Origin: an uncultured Bacilli bacterium
GTDB taxonomy: Bacteria; Bacillota_I; Bacilli_A; RF39; UBA660
Length of the DNA stretch: 64,000 nt
NCBI GenBank assembly: GCA_934086145.1
Contig: CAKOHV010000003.1
Location: forward strand, 16,360 to 80,359
Direction of reading: 5' to 3'
Below the pieces are notes generated by a model. It was not told the origin of the DNA, did no database searches, and was given only the letters and a program-made list of their open reading frames with translations. The translations under genes and the position numbers were made by a program. Positions 1 to 6,839 of the stretch are shown in pieces. Positions within the stretch are counted from its first letter, which is position 1; each line of letters opens with the position of its first letter.

Positions 1-33
1 TTTTGTGGTACAATAAGTGACGGAGGTTTGTTT

Positions 34-399
34 ATGAAAATATATAAATGTGAACATTGTGGAACAATAATTGAAGTTTTGGAAGGAAAAGATATCCATA
101 TTAAATGTTGTGGGGAAGAAATGATAGAAGTTTCTTTGCAAAAAAAAGGCGTAGGTGAGCAAAAACATCTACCAGTTTGTGATGTTGATGAGGAAACGGT
201 TTATGTTAGAGTTGGTGAAGAAAGTCATCCAATGGAGGAAAATCATTATATAAAATGGATTATGGCTGTATATACTGATTCTGTAATTAAATATGATTTG
301 AAACCAGGAGATGAACCAGAAGCGGTTTTTGATTATGAAAAAGGAATGAAAATATATGCTTATTGCAATTTACATGGTTTATGGAGTAAAGAAATTTAA
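34..399 (+). CDS. Superoxide reductase (desulfoferrodoxin type)
   Basis: Reduces superoxide to peroxide in the cytoplasm of anaerobes without releasing oxygen, using electrons from rubredoxin-like donors. The 121 aa protein has an N-terminal desulforedoxin-like iron knot (Cys6, Cys9, Cys25, Cys26) followed by the catalytic domain. All five ligands of the Fe(His4Cys) centre are visible: His45 in EQKHLP, His65 in HPM, His71 in ENHY, and Cys111/His114 in YCNLHGLW. The start is the ATG at 34, 7 bases after GGAGG at 22-26; an in-frame TTG at 28 has no such site. This is a class I-like two-domain layout. The next gene starts 14 bases downstream, so co-transcription is likely. Confidence 0.93.
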   Translation: MKIYKCEHCGTIIEVLEGKDIHIKCCGEEMIEVSLQKKGVGEQKHLPVCDVDEETVYVRVGEESHPMEENHYIKWIMAVYTDSVIKYDLKPGDEPEAVFDYEKGMKIYAYCNLHGLWSKEI

Positions 400-413
400 G
401 AGATAGGTTAAAG

Positions 414-794
414 ATGTTAAATAAAAAGGCGCAATTAATAATTGATAAAAAGTTAGATGCTTTAAAACTTAGTAAATTTCGAAGTGGCTTTAAGTTGCGT
501 AAGAAGGAAATCGCTTATACTAAGGAAAAAGGAATGGATCTAATTAAGAGTCATGCTTATGATTTTATTGAAAAGAAATTGGCTCCTGCCTATCCAGAAA
601 ATGATGGGGCACAGACACCGATGAAAAATCACCCAGTTTTTATAGCGCAACATGCTACAGCTACGTGTTGTCGTGGTTGCTTAGAAAAGTGGCATCATAT
701 ACCTAAAGGACAAGAATTGACTCGAGAACAACAAAATTATGTTGTTGCTTTGATTATGAATTGGATCAAACGGGAAATGGCTAATAAGAGGTGA
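414..794 (+). CDS. DUF4186 family protein
   Basis: Small cytoplasmic protein (126 aa) recognised as DUF4186 from the block SHAYDFIEKKLAPAYP, the stretch KNHPVFIAQHATATCC, and the CRGCLEKWHHIPKG motif. The Cys-Cys-x-x-Cys with nearby histidines could bind a metal, but no function is established for the family. It lies directly between superoxide reductase and the DUF2974 gene; its stop overlaps the ribosome site of the next gene, suggesting a three-gene transcript. Length matches the family. Function is unknown; the neighbour hints at, but does not show, a redox or stress role. Confidence 0.85.
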   Translation: MLNKKAQLIIDKKLDALKLSKFRSGFKLRKKEIAYTKEKGMDLIKSHAYDFIEKKLAPAYPENDGAQTPMKNHPVFIAQHATATCCRGCLEKWHHIPKGQELTREQQNYVVALIMNWIKREMANKR

Positions 795-799
795 GGAAA

Positions 800-1888
800 A
801 TGGCTAATAATATATTTAATTATCTTGAAACATATGGTAAAACGAGTGTTTCTGAAAAGGAATATAATGATATTGATTATGTTATTTTTTCACAATTATC
901 CTATTTGGATTTAGGTAATATTGTAGCTAAAGACTATGTAAATCTTAATGATTGCTTAAAAAAATTCTTGAAAGATTTAAATTATAAAGAGTTTTTAAAA
1001 AAAGGACTTGATCAAAAAAATTTATATCGTCTAGTACTTAATATAGTAGATAAGAAAAGGTATCAAGATATTCTAATTGGCAATTATATTTATAAAATTA
1101 CCAATGAGGAAATGTTTTGTGCTTTTACTTTAAAATTAGGTGATGGTAGTAAGTATATTTGTTATGAAGGAACAGATAATAATTTATCTGGTTGGGAAGA
1201 AAATTTTAATTTGTGTTATCAATATCCGGTTGCTTCGCAGATTGATGCAATTAATTATTTGAATCGAAATGTTGGTCTTTTTGATAAAAAAGTTGTAGTC
1301 GGAGGTCACTCAAAAGGTGGCAATATGGCTTTGGTAGCGGCTATGAATGCAAATATTATTGCTAAGATAAAAGTGGTGAAGGTATATAATTTAGATGGAC
1401 CAGGTTTATTAAAGGCGCAAATTGAATCAAAAAAATATAAAAGAATGGAACCAAAGTTAGTACATATTGTACCTAATTATTCGTTAATTGGTTTACTTTT
1501 ACGTCATGGAGATAATTATCGCGTTGTTAAAGCTAATCGAAAAGATATTTTTGCTCATTCTCCTTTTTATTGGGAAGTTAAGGATGATCACTTTGTTGAT
1601 GCTAATTTAAGTAAACTAAGTACTAATTTAGATAAAAGTATTAGTTTATGGTTGGATAATCATACGCTTATTGAACGAGAAAAGATATGTAAAGCTATTT
1701 TTAAATTATTAAAAGACGTGGGAATTAAGACACTATTAGAAACGACAAAGTTAAAAAATATTATATCAATTGTCAAGAAAAGTAAAAATGTTGATGCTGA
1801 AAGTAAAGAATTATTCTTAAATTTTGTGAAGTTTAATGTTGTTTACTGCTTAGAAAATAGAAAATTAAATGATGAAAAAACAGATTAG
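800..1888 (+). CDS. DUF2974 (Mbeg1-like) alpha/beta-hydrolase family protein
   Basis: Probable cytoplasmic lipase/esterase-like protein of 362 aa. The nucleophile elbow GGHSKGGN (Gly-x-Ser-x-Gly class) lies near residue 170, followed by YNLDGPG, both typical of DUF2974 proteins, which are widespread in Bacillota and uncharacterised in substrate. HSPFYWEV after residue 250 is also family-like. I chose ATG 800, which has AGGTG six bases upstream; the in-frame GTG at 791 would sit inside that ribosome site. It follows DUF4186 with the ribosome site overlapping the preceding stop. No signal peptide is visible. Function beyond the fold is inference. Confidence 0.8.
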   Translation: MANNIFNYLETYGKTSVSEKEYNDIDYVIFSQLSYLDLGNIVAKDYVNLNDCLKKFLKDLNYKEFLKKGLDQKNLYRLVLNIVDKKRYQDILIGNYIYKITNEEMFCAFTLKLGDGSKYICYEGTDNNLSGWEENFNLCYQYPVASQIDAINYLNRNVGLFDKKVVVGGHSKGGNMALVAAMNANIIAKIKVVKVYNLDGPGLLKAQIESKKYKRMEPKLVHIVPNYSLIGLLLRHGDNYRVVKANRKDIFAHSPFYWEVKDDHFVDANLSKLSTNLDKSISLWLDNHTLIEREKICKAIFKLLKDVGIKTLLETTKLKNIISIVKKSKNVDAESKELFLNFVKFNVVYCLENRKLNDEKTD

Positions 1889-1906
1889 CTCTTAATCTGT
1901 TTTTTT
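1875..1906. terminator. Bidirectional intrinsic terminator
   Basis: A 13 bp perfect stem, 1875-1887 pairing with 1893-1905, with a 5-base loop and A-tract/T-tract flanks. It overlaps the stops of both convergent genes (DUF2974 on + and the CNNM/CBS protein on -) and can serve both. Confidence 0.9.
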
Positions 1907-2902
1907 GCTGTACTCATCTTCGATATTACCAACGATTTCTTCAACGGCATCTTCGATAGTTAGAATGCCGATGAAAATATTTTTATCTGTAATAATGGAG
2001 AAGGTTTCTTGATTTTCTTGCATGATGCGAAAGATATCATCGATTTTCTCATTCTTCTTAAAAATGCAAGTTTGGTGAATAATGTCTTTTATTTGCAATT
2101 CTTTATTGTCTTGATGATAATATATAAAATCTTTAATATTGATAAAACCAAGAATATTTTCATCATCTAGGACAGGGAAACGAGTAAATTTAGAATTTTT
2201 AATCTTTCTTAGAACTTGTTGTTTAGTATCTTTGATATCAATATAGACGACTTTTTCACGAGGGGTCATTATTTTATTGGCGGTCTTGTTATTGAAATTA
2301 AAAATATTTAAAATATATTCTTTTTCTTTTTCTTCGACAATACCTTGTTTAGACCCGGTAATTATTAACTTTTTGATATCTTTGGTAGTCAGAGTTTCTT
2401 CTCGTTCATGAATGTTTAAAAGGTTACAAATGAAGTTGGTCGAAAAGGTTAGTAAAATGATTAGAGGTTTACAAATAAAGGAAATGGCTGTTATTAGGTC
2501 GATTGTCAGATATGCTACTTTTTCTGGCTTAGAACGACCGATCTTTTTAGGAACTAGTTCGCCAAAAACTAAAGTTATATATGATAAGATGAGAGTTATG
2601 GTAATCATTAGAAAAGCTTTGGTAAAGCTATCACTGATAATGTAAACGCCATAAGATATCAAGTATTCGGTGAAAGTATCACTGGCAAAAGCCGAGGCCA
2701 GAAAACCGGCTAAGGTAATCCCAATTTGAATGGTTGATAAGAAGGTTGACTCATTAGCAATCATTTTTTCGATTCTTTTGGTCTTTTTGTTACGTTTACG
2801 AGTTAAAGAATATTTATTTAAAGATAAGAAAGCTATTTCACTAGCAGATAGTATACCATTTATAAAAATTAAGATTAATAAGAAAAAGATTTTTATTATC
2901 AT
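1892..2902 (-). CDS. CNNM/CBS-pair membrane protein (HlyC/CorC-type, short form)
   Basis: Membrane protein of 336 aa with an N-terminal CNNM (DUF21) transmembrane domain: ASEIAFLSLNKYSL follows the first helix, and helices continue to about residue 170. A cytoplasmic CBS pair follows, beginning at IMTPREKVVYIDI, with RFPVLDDENILGFINIKDF and ILTIEDAVEEIVGNI. Family members are linked to magnesium/cobalt efflux or transport. Full-length relatives are about 420-450 aa and end in a CorC_HlyC domain; this one stops 13 residues after EEIVGN, so that domain is absent. The stop overlaps a strong terminator and no frameshifted continuation is apparent, so the short form is probably genuine. Ion specificity cannot be read from sequence. 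Confidence 0.87.
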   Translation of the reverse strand: MIIKIFFLLILIFINGILSASEIAFLSLNKYSLTRKRNKKTKRIEKMIANESTFLSTIQIGITLAGFLASAFASDTFTEYLISYGVYIISDSFTKAFLMITITLILSYITLVFGELVPKKIGRSKPEKVAYLTIDLITAISFICKPLIILLTFSTNFICNLLNIHEREETLTTKDIKKLIITGSKQGIVEEKEKEYILNIFNFNNKTANKIMTPREKVVYIDIKDTKQQVLRKIKNSKFTRFPVLDDENILGFINIKDFIYYHQDNKELQIKDIIHQTCIFKKNEKIDDIFRIMQENQETFSIITDKNIFIGILTIEDAVEEIVGNIEDEYSKKTD

Positions 2903-2946
2903 TTAAATCACCTAGATTATTATATCATAAAGTTTTATGATAGTTG

Positions 2947-2955
2947 TGTTATAAT
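2947..2955 (+). promoter_or_regulatory. Extended -10 promoter
   Basis: TGTTATAAT, 19 bases before the ATG at 2975. No good -35 box lies 16-18 bases upstream. Predicted leader is about 13 bases. Confidence 0.65.
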
Positions 2956-2974
2956 AAAAGATAGTGGTGATTGA

Positions 2975-3280
2975 ATGACAATTAAAGATATTTTTAGATA
3001 TTTAGTAGGAGCTTATTATGGAATGAGCGAAATGGATGAATATGATCTAAAAGAATTTGTTCTTAATGATATTGAACAATATATTAGAAGTTTCGTTCTT
3101 GAAAATAAGCAAACAACTGTTGATTATTTAGAAGAGGCTCTGGATGTAAAAGATAATGTTAGTTTAAAAGTTAAATTACAAGATTGTTTGCTGGTATTAC
3201 CAAAGGTTGAAGCTCCGCTAGAATTAATTTTATTAGTAAAAAGGCGAATTAAAAATTTAAATGATGACGATGATTTTTAG
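2975..3280 (+). CDS. Small hypothetical protein
   Basis: 101 aa, acidic, soluble; I do not recognise a family. It has an own extended -10 promoter at 2947 and a GGTGATTG ribosome site, and its codon use matches its neighbours, so it is very likely a real gene. The predicted structure is mostly helical (regularly spaced Leu/Ile/Val, e.g. DYLEEALDVKDNVSLKVKL), ending in a DDDDF tail. It stands alone between the divergent CNNM/CBS gene and the RNA-rich region; nothing indicates its job. Confidence 0.7.
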   Translation: MTIKDIFRYLVGAYYGMSEMDEYDLKEFVLNDIEQYIRSFVLENKQTTVDYLEEALDVKDNVSLKVKLQDCLLVLPKVEAPLELILLVKRRIKNLNDDDDF

Positions 3281-3298
3281 AAAATATCAAAAAAGCTA

Positions 3299-3327
3299 TT
3301 GACTAATGAATAAAATAATGATATAGT
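3299..3327 (+). promoter_or_regulatory. Sigma-A promoter of tandem RNA unit A
   Basis: TTGACT (3299-3304), a 17-base spacer, then TATAGT (3322-3327). Predicted start near 3334, at a TACTTAATAG stretch also found just after the promoter of unit B. Confidence 0.8.
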
Positions 3328-3333
3328 TTAGAT

Positions 3334-3710
3334 ACTTAATAGTAAAGTAAGTTTCAAATATTTAGGATGGATATTTTATAGTTGTGTATACTTTTATAAT
3401 CTGTCTTTAGTCTTAATTATTGAACTTACATGGTTGCTGGGTGATGAACTAATAACAATCAATGTTAGATTTATCTTTCATTGGTTGGACCGTTTATTCC
3501 AGCAGGATATTACTGATGGGAATCGGTTAATTAATTTTAACTTTTCTTATCTATATAAAAGGTAATATTTTGATATCTTGTCGAGCTATTAGGTATGTAC
3601 GTGTATGTGGCGTTTTGGCAAGAGGCTAGCAGCTACCTGTCAATGACTGTTAGTTTGAATAATATTAAGCCACGAAGAAGGTTATTGTTTGACAGACAAT
3701 AATTTTTTTT
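3334..3710 (+). ncRNA. Structured non-coding RNA, tandem unit A (unrecognised class)
   Basis: About 375 nt from a strong promoter to a terminator, with no credible reading frame. The 3' 130 nt match unit B closely. Three helices are shared: Pa, CTTGTC 3577-3582 with GGCAAG 3617-3622; Pb, GTGGC 3607-3611 with GCCAC 3669-3673 (pairing out of the Pa loop, a pseudoknot); Pc, CTGTCAA 3637-3643 with TTGACAG 3689-3695. The last strand is exactly the loop of the terminator hairpin (3682-3688 with 3696-3702, then T8). The 5' half is less conserved but folds locally, for example TGCTGG near 3436 with CCAGCA near 3499. It is not tmRNA, RNase P RNA, 6S or SRP RNA by their hallmarks. Function unknown. Confidence 0.75.
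3682..3710 (+). terminator. Terminator of RNA unit A
   Basis: Stem TTATTGT/ACAATAA (3682-3688 with 3696-3702) with loop TTGACAG, followed by a T-run. The loop is complementary to CTGTCAA at 3637-3643. Confidence 0.85.
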
Positions 3711-3748
3711 TGCCTTTTTATAAATATAATAAATTTAGAAAAAAAGTC

Positions 3749-3777
3749 TTGACGTAGTATGAAAAAAATGGTATATT
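3749..3777 (+). promoter_or_regulatory. Sigma-A promoter of tandem RNA unit B
   Basis: TTGACG (3749-3754), a 17-base spacer, then TATATT (3772-3777). Same geometry as the unit A promoter and again followed by TTACTTAATAG. Confidence 0.8.
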
Positions 3778-3783
3778 TAAGTT

Positions 3784-4109
3784 ACTTAATAGAGAGAGTG
3801 CTTGCTAGTAATTTTATTAGTACAAAAATACTATGATTACTAGTTAAAAGGCTCAGTGATACATGCCGATATGATAGTAACTGAAATTACTCTTATTGTC
3901 ATATATCACTTTATAAACAAGGGATAATAATTAATATTATTCAAAATTATTGTTTATTAATGATAATATCTTGTCAAGCTATTAAGTATATACGTACATG
4001 TGACGCTATTGGCAAGAGGCTTATAATTATATCTGTCAATATGTTATAAGTTTAACAATGATTATGTCACGAAAAGGATTGTGGTTTTGACAGGCTACAG
4101 TTTTTTTTT
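3784..4109 (+). ncRNA. Structured non-coding RNA, tandem unit B (paralogue of unit A)
   Basis: About 325 nt from promoter to terminator with no credible reading frame. It repeats the 3' core of unit A: Pa, CTTGTC 3970-3975 with GGCAAG 4011-4016; Pb, GTGAC 4000-4004 with GTCAC 4066-4070; Pc, CTGTCAA 4033-4039 with TTGACAG 4087-4093 in the terminator loop. Pb is GTGGC/GCCAC in unit A and GTGAC/GTCAC here, a compensatory change that supports the pseudoknot. The 5' half has its own hairpins, e.g. AGTGATA near 3856 with TATCACT near 3904, and TAAACAA near 3913 with TTGTTTA near 3951. The 5' halves of A and B differ, so a common 3' core with a variable 5' region is indicated. Role unknown. Confidence 0.75.
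4078..4109 (+). terminator. Terminator of RNA unit B
   Basis: Stem 4078-4085 with 4094-4101 (8 bp, three G-T pairs), loop TTTGACAG, then nine T. The loop again carries TTGACAG complementary to 4033-4039, although the stem bases differ from unit A. Confidence 0.8.
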
Positions 4110-4137
4110 GCCTTAATTTTATTAAATGAAAATACTA

Positions 4138-4146
4138 TGATATAAT
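4138..4146 (+). promoter_or_regulatory. Extended -10 promoter
   Basis: TGATATAAT, without a recognisable -35, 16 bases before the ATG at 4163. The expected transcript start (about 4153) rules out the in-frame ATG at 4151 as the start codon. Confidence 0.7.
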
Positions 4147-4162
4147 AAAGATGGTGGTTTTT

Positions 4163-5278
4163 ATGAATGAAAAAGAGTTTAAAAATAAAATTTTTTTAAT
4201 TACTTATGGTGTTATCTTGTTTGTCTTATTGATGAATTATAAGTGGCTTTTTAGTGCTTTTAGTGTTCTTGCTAAGGTTTTAGCGCCTTTTGTTGTTGGA
4301 ATTATCTTTGCGATGATTTTAAATGTTTTGGTTAATTTCTTAGAACAAGGACTATTAAAAAAAGTTAAGAAAAATAAACGATTACTTAGTGTATTGTTGT
4401 CGTTAGTGATGGTTTTTGGTTTTATAGCATTTTTGATTTTGATATTGATTCCACAAATCAAAAATGCTGGAGAGATTTTTGTTGATAATATTCCGGAATA
4501 TCAGAAAACTATTCATGATATTGGGAAGAGTTTAGGCTTTAGTAATGATGAATTGAAAGTTTTAGAACTAGAAAATACTAATTTAAAGAAAGAAATATCA
4601 GATTATTTAACAACTAATTATGGTCGTATTTTAAATTATTCAATGGGCTTTGCTTCTTCGGTTTTCTCGGTTGTTTGTAATTTCTTTGTCGGTTTAGTTT
4701 TTGCTATTTATTTATTGATGGGCAAAGAAACGTTGTTAAATCAATTTAAGAAGTTATTACAATGTATTATGAATGATAAAGTTTATACTAAGTTTTGTGA
4801 GGTGATGAGCCTTTCTAATGCGGTTTTTTCAAGCTTTATTAAGGTCCAATTTGTAGAAGCTTTTATTTTAGGAATTTTGTGTTTGCTAGGTATGCTCTTA
4901 TTTAGATTACCTTATGCAGCGACGATATCTGTCTTAGTAGGAGTAACGGCTTTAATTCCGGTATTTGGAGCCTTTATAGGGTGCGCGGTAGGAACTTTTT
5001 TGATTTTTATGATTAAGCCTATTAAAGCGGTGACTTTTATTATATTCTTCCTTGTTTTGCAACAAATTGAAGGAAATTTTATTTATCCGCGTGTCGTTGG
5101 AGGAAAGATTGGGTTACCAGGAATCTGGGTTTTAGTAGCTGTTACGATTGGTGGTTCAGTCGGCGGAATTCTAGGAATGTTACTTGGAGTGCCTGTTCTG
5201 TCAGTGGTGTATAGTTTGGTAAGAGTTTCAGTTAATAAGAAGGTTGCTAAGAAGAGTAAGAAAAAAGAAACCCAATAA
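4163..5278 (+). CDS. AI-2E family transporter/permease
   Basis: Polytopic membrane protein of 371 aa in the AI-2E exporter-like family (PF01594). Despite the name, members transport varied or unknown substrates, some acting as Na+/H+ antiporters. Helix pairs occur near the N-terminus, a hydrophilic loop at about 105-150, then the C-terminal helices with the family signature around LIPVFGAFIGCAVG, the EGNFIYPRVVGGKIGLPG block and GGILGMLLGVP. The start at ATG 4163 follows GGTGG at 4153. The tail is lysine-rich (KKVAKKSKKKET). A second family member lies at 31712. It is monocistronic, ending in a terminator shared with the convergent symporter. Confidence 0.9.
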   Translation: MNEKEFKNKIFLITYGVILFVLLMNYKWLFSAFSVLAKVLAPFVVGIIFAMILNVLVNFLEQGLLKKVKKNKRLLSVLLSLVMVFGFIAFLILILIPQIKNAGEIFVDNIPEYQKTIHDIGKSLGFSNDELKVLELENTNLKKEISDYLTTNYGRILNYSMGFASSVFSVVCNFFVGLVFAIYLLMGKETLLNQFKKLLQCIMNDKVYTKFCEVMSLSNAVFSSFIKVQFVEAFILGILCLLGMLLFRLPYAATISVLVGVTALIPVFGAFIGCAVGTFLIFMIKPIKAVTFIIFFLVLQQIEGNFIYPRVVGGKIGLPGIWVLVAVTIGGSVGGILGMLLGVPVLSVVYSLVRVSVNKKVAKKSKKKETQ

Positions 5279-5303
5279 AAAAAACACTATTTGTGTTTTT
5301 TTT
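5277..5303. terminator. Bidirectional terminator
   Basis: An 11 bp stem (5277-5287 with 5293-5303), AAAAAAAACAC/GTGTTTTTTTT, lies between the converging permease and symporter genes. Confidence 0.85.
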
Positions 5304-6714
5304 GTTTGCTTTTAGATTTGTTTTTTGCTTTATTTTCATCTTTTACTTCATTATTTATTTCTGTAACTTTGTCCTCAGCGAGGTCTTTAACTGATTCTTC
5401 TTCGCTTTCTTCAGCAGTTTCTTCAATAGTTTCGTCTGTACTTTCTTCGACTAATTGATTTTGCTTTTTGCCTTTTTTATTTAACCAATCTTTACCATCA
5501 ACAATTCGGGCAACAAGCATTGAACTTGAAGCATCACCAACAACATTTAATAATGTGGCTTGTGGATCGATGATAGTAGCTATTAGAGTTAAAATAGGTA
5601 AAGCTGCAACTGGGAAGCCCATCATTGAAATAATCATCATTTCAGAGATAGTACCACCACCAACAGGAACACCTGAAATAAGTAAGTTAGCTATTATAGC
5701 AGTTACAACAACTTGACCAAAACCAGCTGGAGTGAAAACGTTCGTTCCAAAAAGGTAAGCTAAGAACATTATTTTGAAGACTGTTCCAATCATTGAACCA
5801 TCTTTATGGAAACTTGTTCCTAAAGGAATGATAGTTTCAACAATATCATCAGGAACACCGATATTTTTAGCACTCTTGATATTAGCAGGGATGGAAGCGG
5901 CTGATGAACAAGTTGAAATTGATGTAGCAGTTGCTGGTAAAATGTTTTGCCAGAATCTTTTAACGCCTTCTTTACCAGCAGAAATGAAGGCATATAGGGA
6001 ATAAATACCAAAATAGAACAATAAAGCTACAACGGTATATATTACGAATGTTTTAGCATAACCAATAGCAATACTAGAACCAAATGTACCAATTAAGGAA
6101 GCAAAATAGCAACCTAGACCAATTGGGGCGTACATAAAGGCGTAATCGATTAATTTTAATACAACTTTATTGCTTGCTTCTAAGATATTTAGAAGTGGTT
6201 CACCTTCTTTACCTAGTTTAGAAATTGCTAAACCAACAAAGATTGATATTAAAACTAATGGAATAATATTATCTTTTGATAAAATGTTAGCAAAATCTGA
6301 AACACTGATTGCTTGAACAGTTCTTTCTAAAATATTTAATTTGATATCTTCGCTTTCTTCATTATCTTTTAAAGTTTCGATGATCGCGCTTGAATCTTCA
6401 GGGTTAACTAACTTTATAGTGTAAGTTGTTAAAACACCTATAACGATGGCAACTAGGGAAGTTATAACAAAAACTAAAAAGATTGATGAAATAACTTTAC
6501 TTAGTCGCTTTGGTTGTTTGATTTTAGCGATTGATGTTGTTATCGTTAAAAAGACTAGCGGAACGATGATGACGAACATCATGTTCATAAATAATTCGCC
6601 AAGTGGACTTAAAATTTGAGCTTTCTCTTTAAAGATAATACCAACAATTGCACCAATAATTAATGATAGTAATAAAATGATTGTTTGTTTATAATTTGAC
6701 CATATTTTTTTCAT
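5287..6714 (-). CDS. Dicarboxylate/amino acid:cation symporter (DAACS/SDF family)
   Basis: Secondary transporter importing glutamate, aspartate or C4-dicarboxylates with Na+ or H+. 475 aa with eight helices and two re-entrant loops. Family motifs include the serine-rich hairpin ATATSISTCSSAASIP, LGTSFHKDGSMIGTVFKI (usually NMDG; here KDGSM), the second hairpin VPVGGGTISEMMII and LTLIATIIDPQATLLNVVGD. Substrate cannot be assigned, since the usual NMDGT and C-terminal D..R motifs are partly altered (DASSSMLVARIVDG). An acidic, then lysine-rich cytoplasmic tail of about 60 residues follows the transport core. Start ATG 6714 has AGGAGG a few bases upstream. It is divergent from the Sel1 gene across two palindromes (6775, 6806). 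Confidence 0.9.
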   Translation of the reverse strand: MKKIWSNYKQTIILLLSLIIGAIVGIIFKEKAQILSPLGELFMNMMFVIIVPLVFLTITTSIAKIKQPKRLSKVISSIFLVFVITSLVAIVIGVLTTYTIKLVNPEDSSAIIETLKDNEESEDIKLNILERTVQAISVSDFANILSKDNIIPLVLISIFVGLAISKLGKEGEPLLNILEASNKVVLKLIDYAFMYAPIGLGCYFASLIGTFGSSIAIGYAKTFVIYTVVALLFYFGIYSLYAFISAGKEGVKRFWQNILPATATSISTCSSAASIPANIKSAKNIGVPDDIVETIIPLGTSFHKDGSMIGTVFKIMFLAYLFGTNVFTPAGFGQVVVTAIIANLLISGVPVGGGTISEMMIISMMGFPVAALPILTLIATIIDPQATLLNVVGDASSSMLVARIVDGKDWLNKKGKKQNQLVEESTDETIEETAEESEEESVKDLAEDKVTEINNEVKDENKAKNKSKSKQKKHK

Positions 6715-6774
6715 ACTTTTTTCCTCCTGTTAAAATGATATTCTAGATGAGTGTAAAGTAAAAGTAACACTAAT

Positions 6775-6818
6775 CCACAATTTATGGTGACAATATTTAT
6801 AAAATCCACAATTTGTGG
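6775..6818. promoter_or_regulatory. Pair of palindromic candidate operators
   Basis: A perfect 13 bp palindrome CCACAATTTGTGG at 6806-6818 and a near-copy CCACAATTTATGG at 6775-6787, centres 31 bp apart (about three helical turns). They sit between the divergent symporter and Sel1 genes; the right-hand site abuts a possible extended -10 TGGTATTGT (6816-6824) of the Sel1 gene. A regulator bound here could act on both genes. The left halves also resemble DnaA boxes (TAATCCACA, AAATCCACA), a weaker alternative. Confidence 0.5.
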
Positions 6819-6839
6819 TATTGTGATAGTGGTGATTTG

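Noticed and set aside
3281..4150. tmRNA, RNase P RNA, 6S or SRP RNA for the tandem transcripts
   Set aside because: No CCA end or tag reading frame, no GAGGAAAGTC/ACAGAAA elements, no long 6S-type hairpin with bubble, and no SRP domain IV motif were seen.
4151..4162. ATG 4151 as the start of the first AI-2E-type gene
   Set aside because: The -10 box at 4138-4146 places the transcript start near 4153, after this codon; ATG 4163 has GGTGG five bases upstream.
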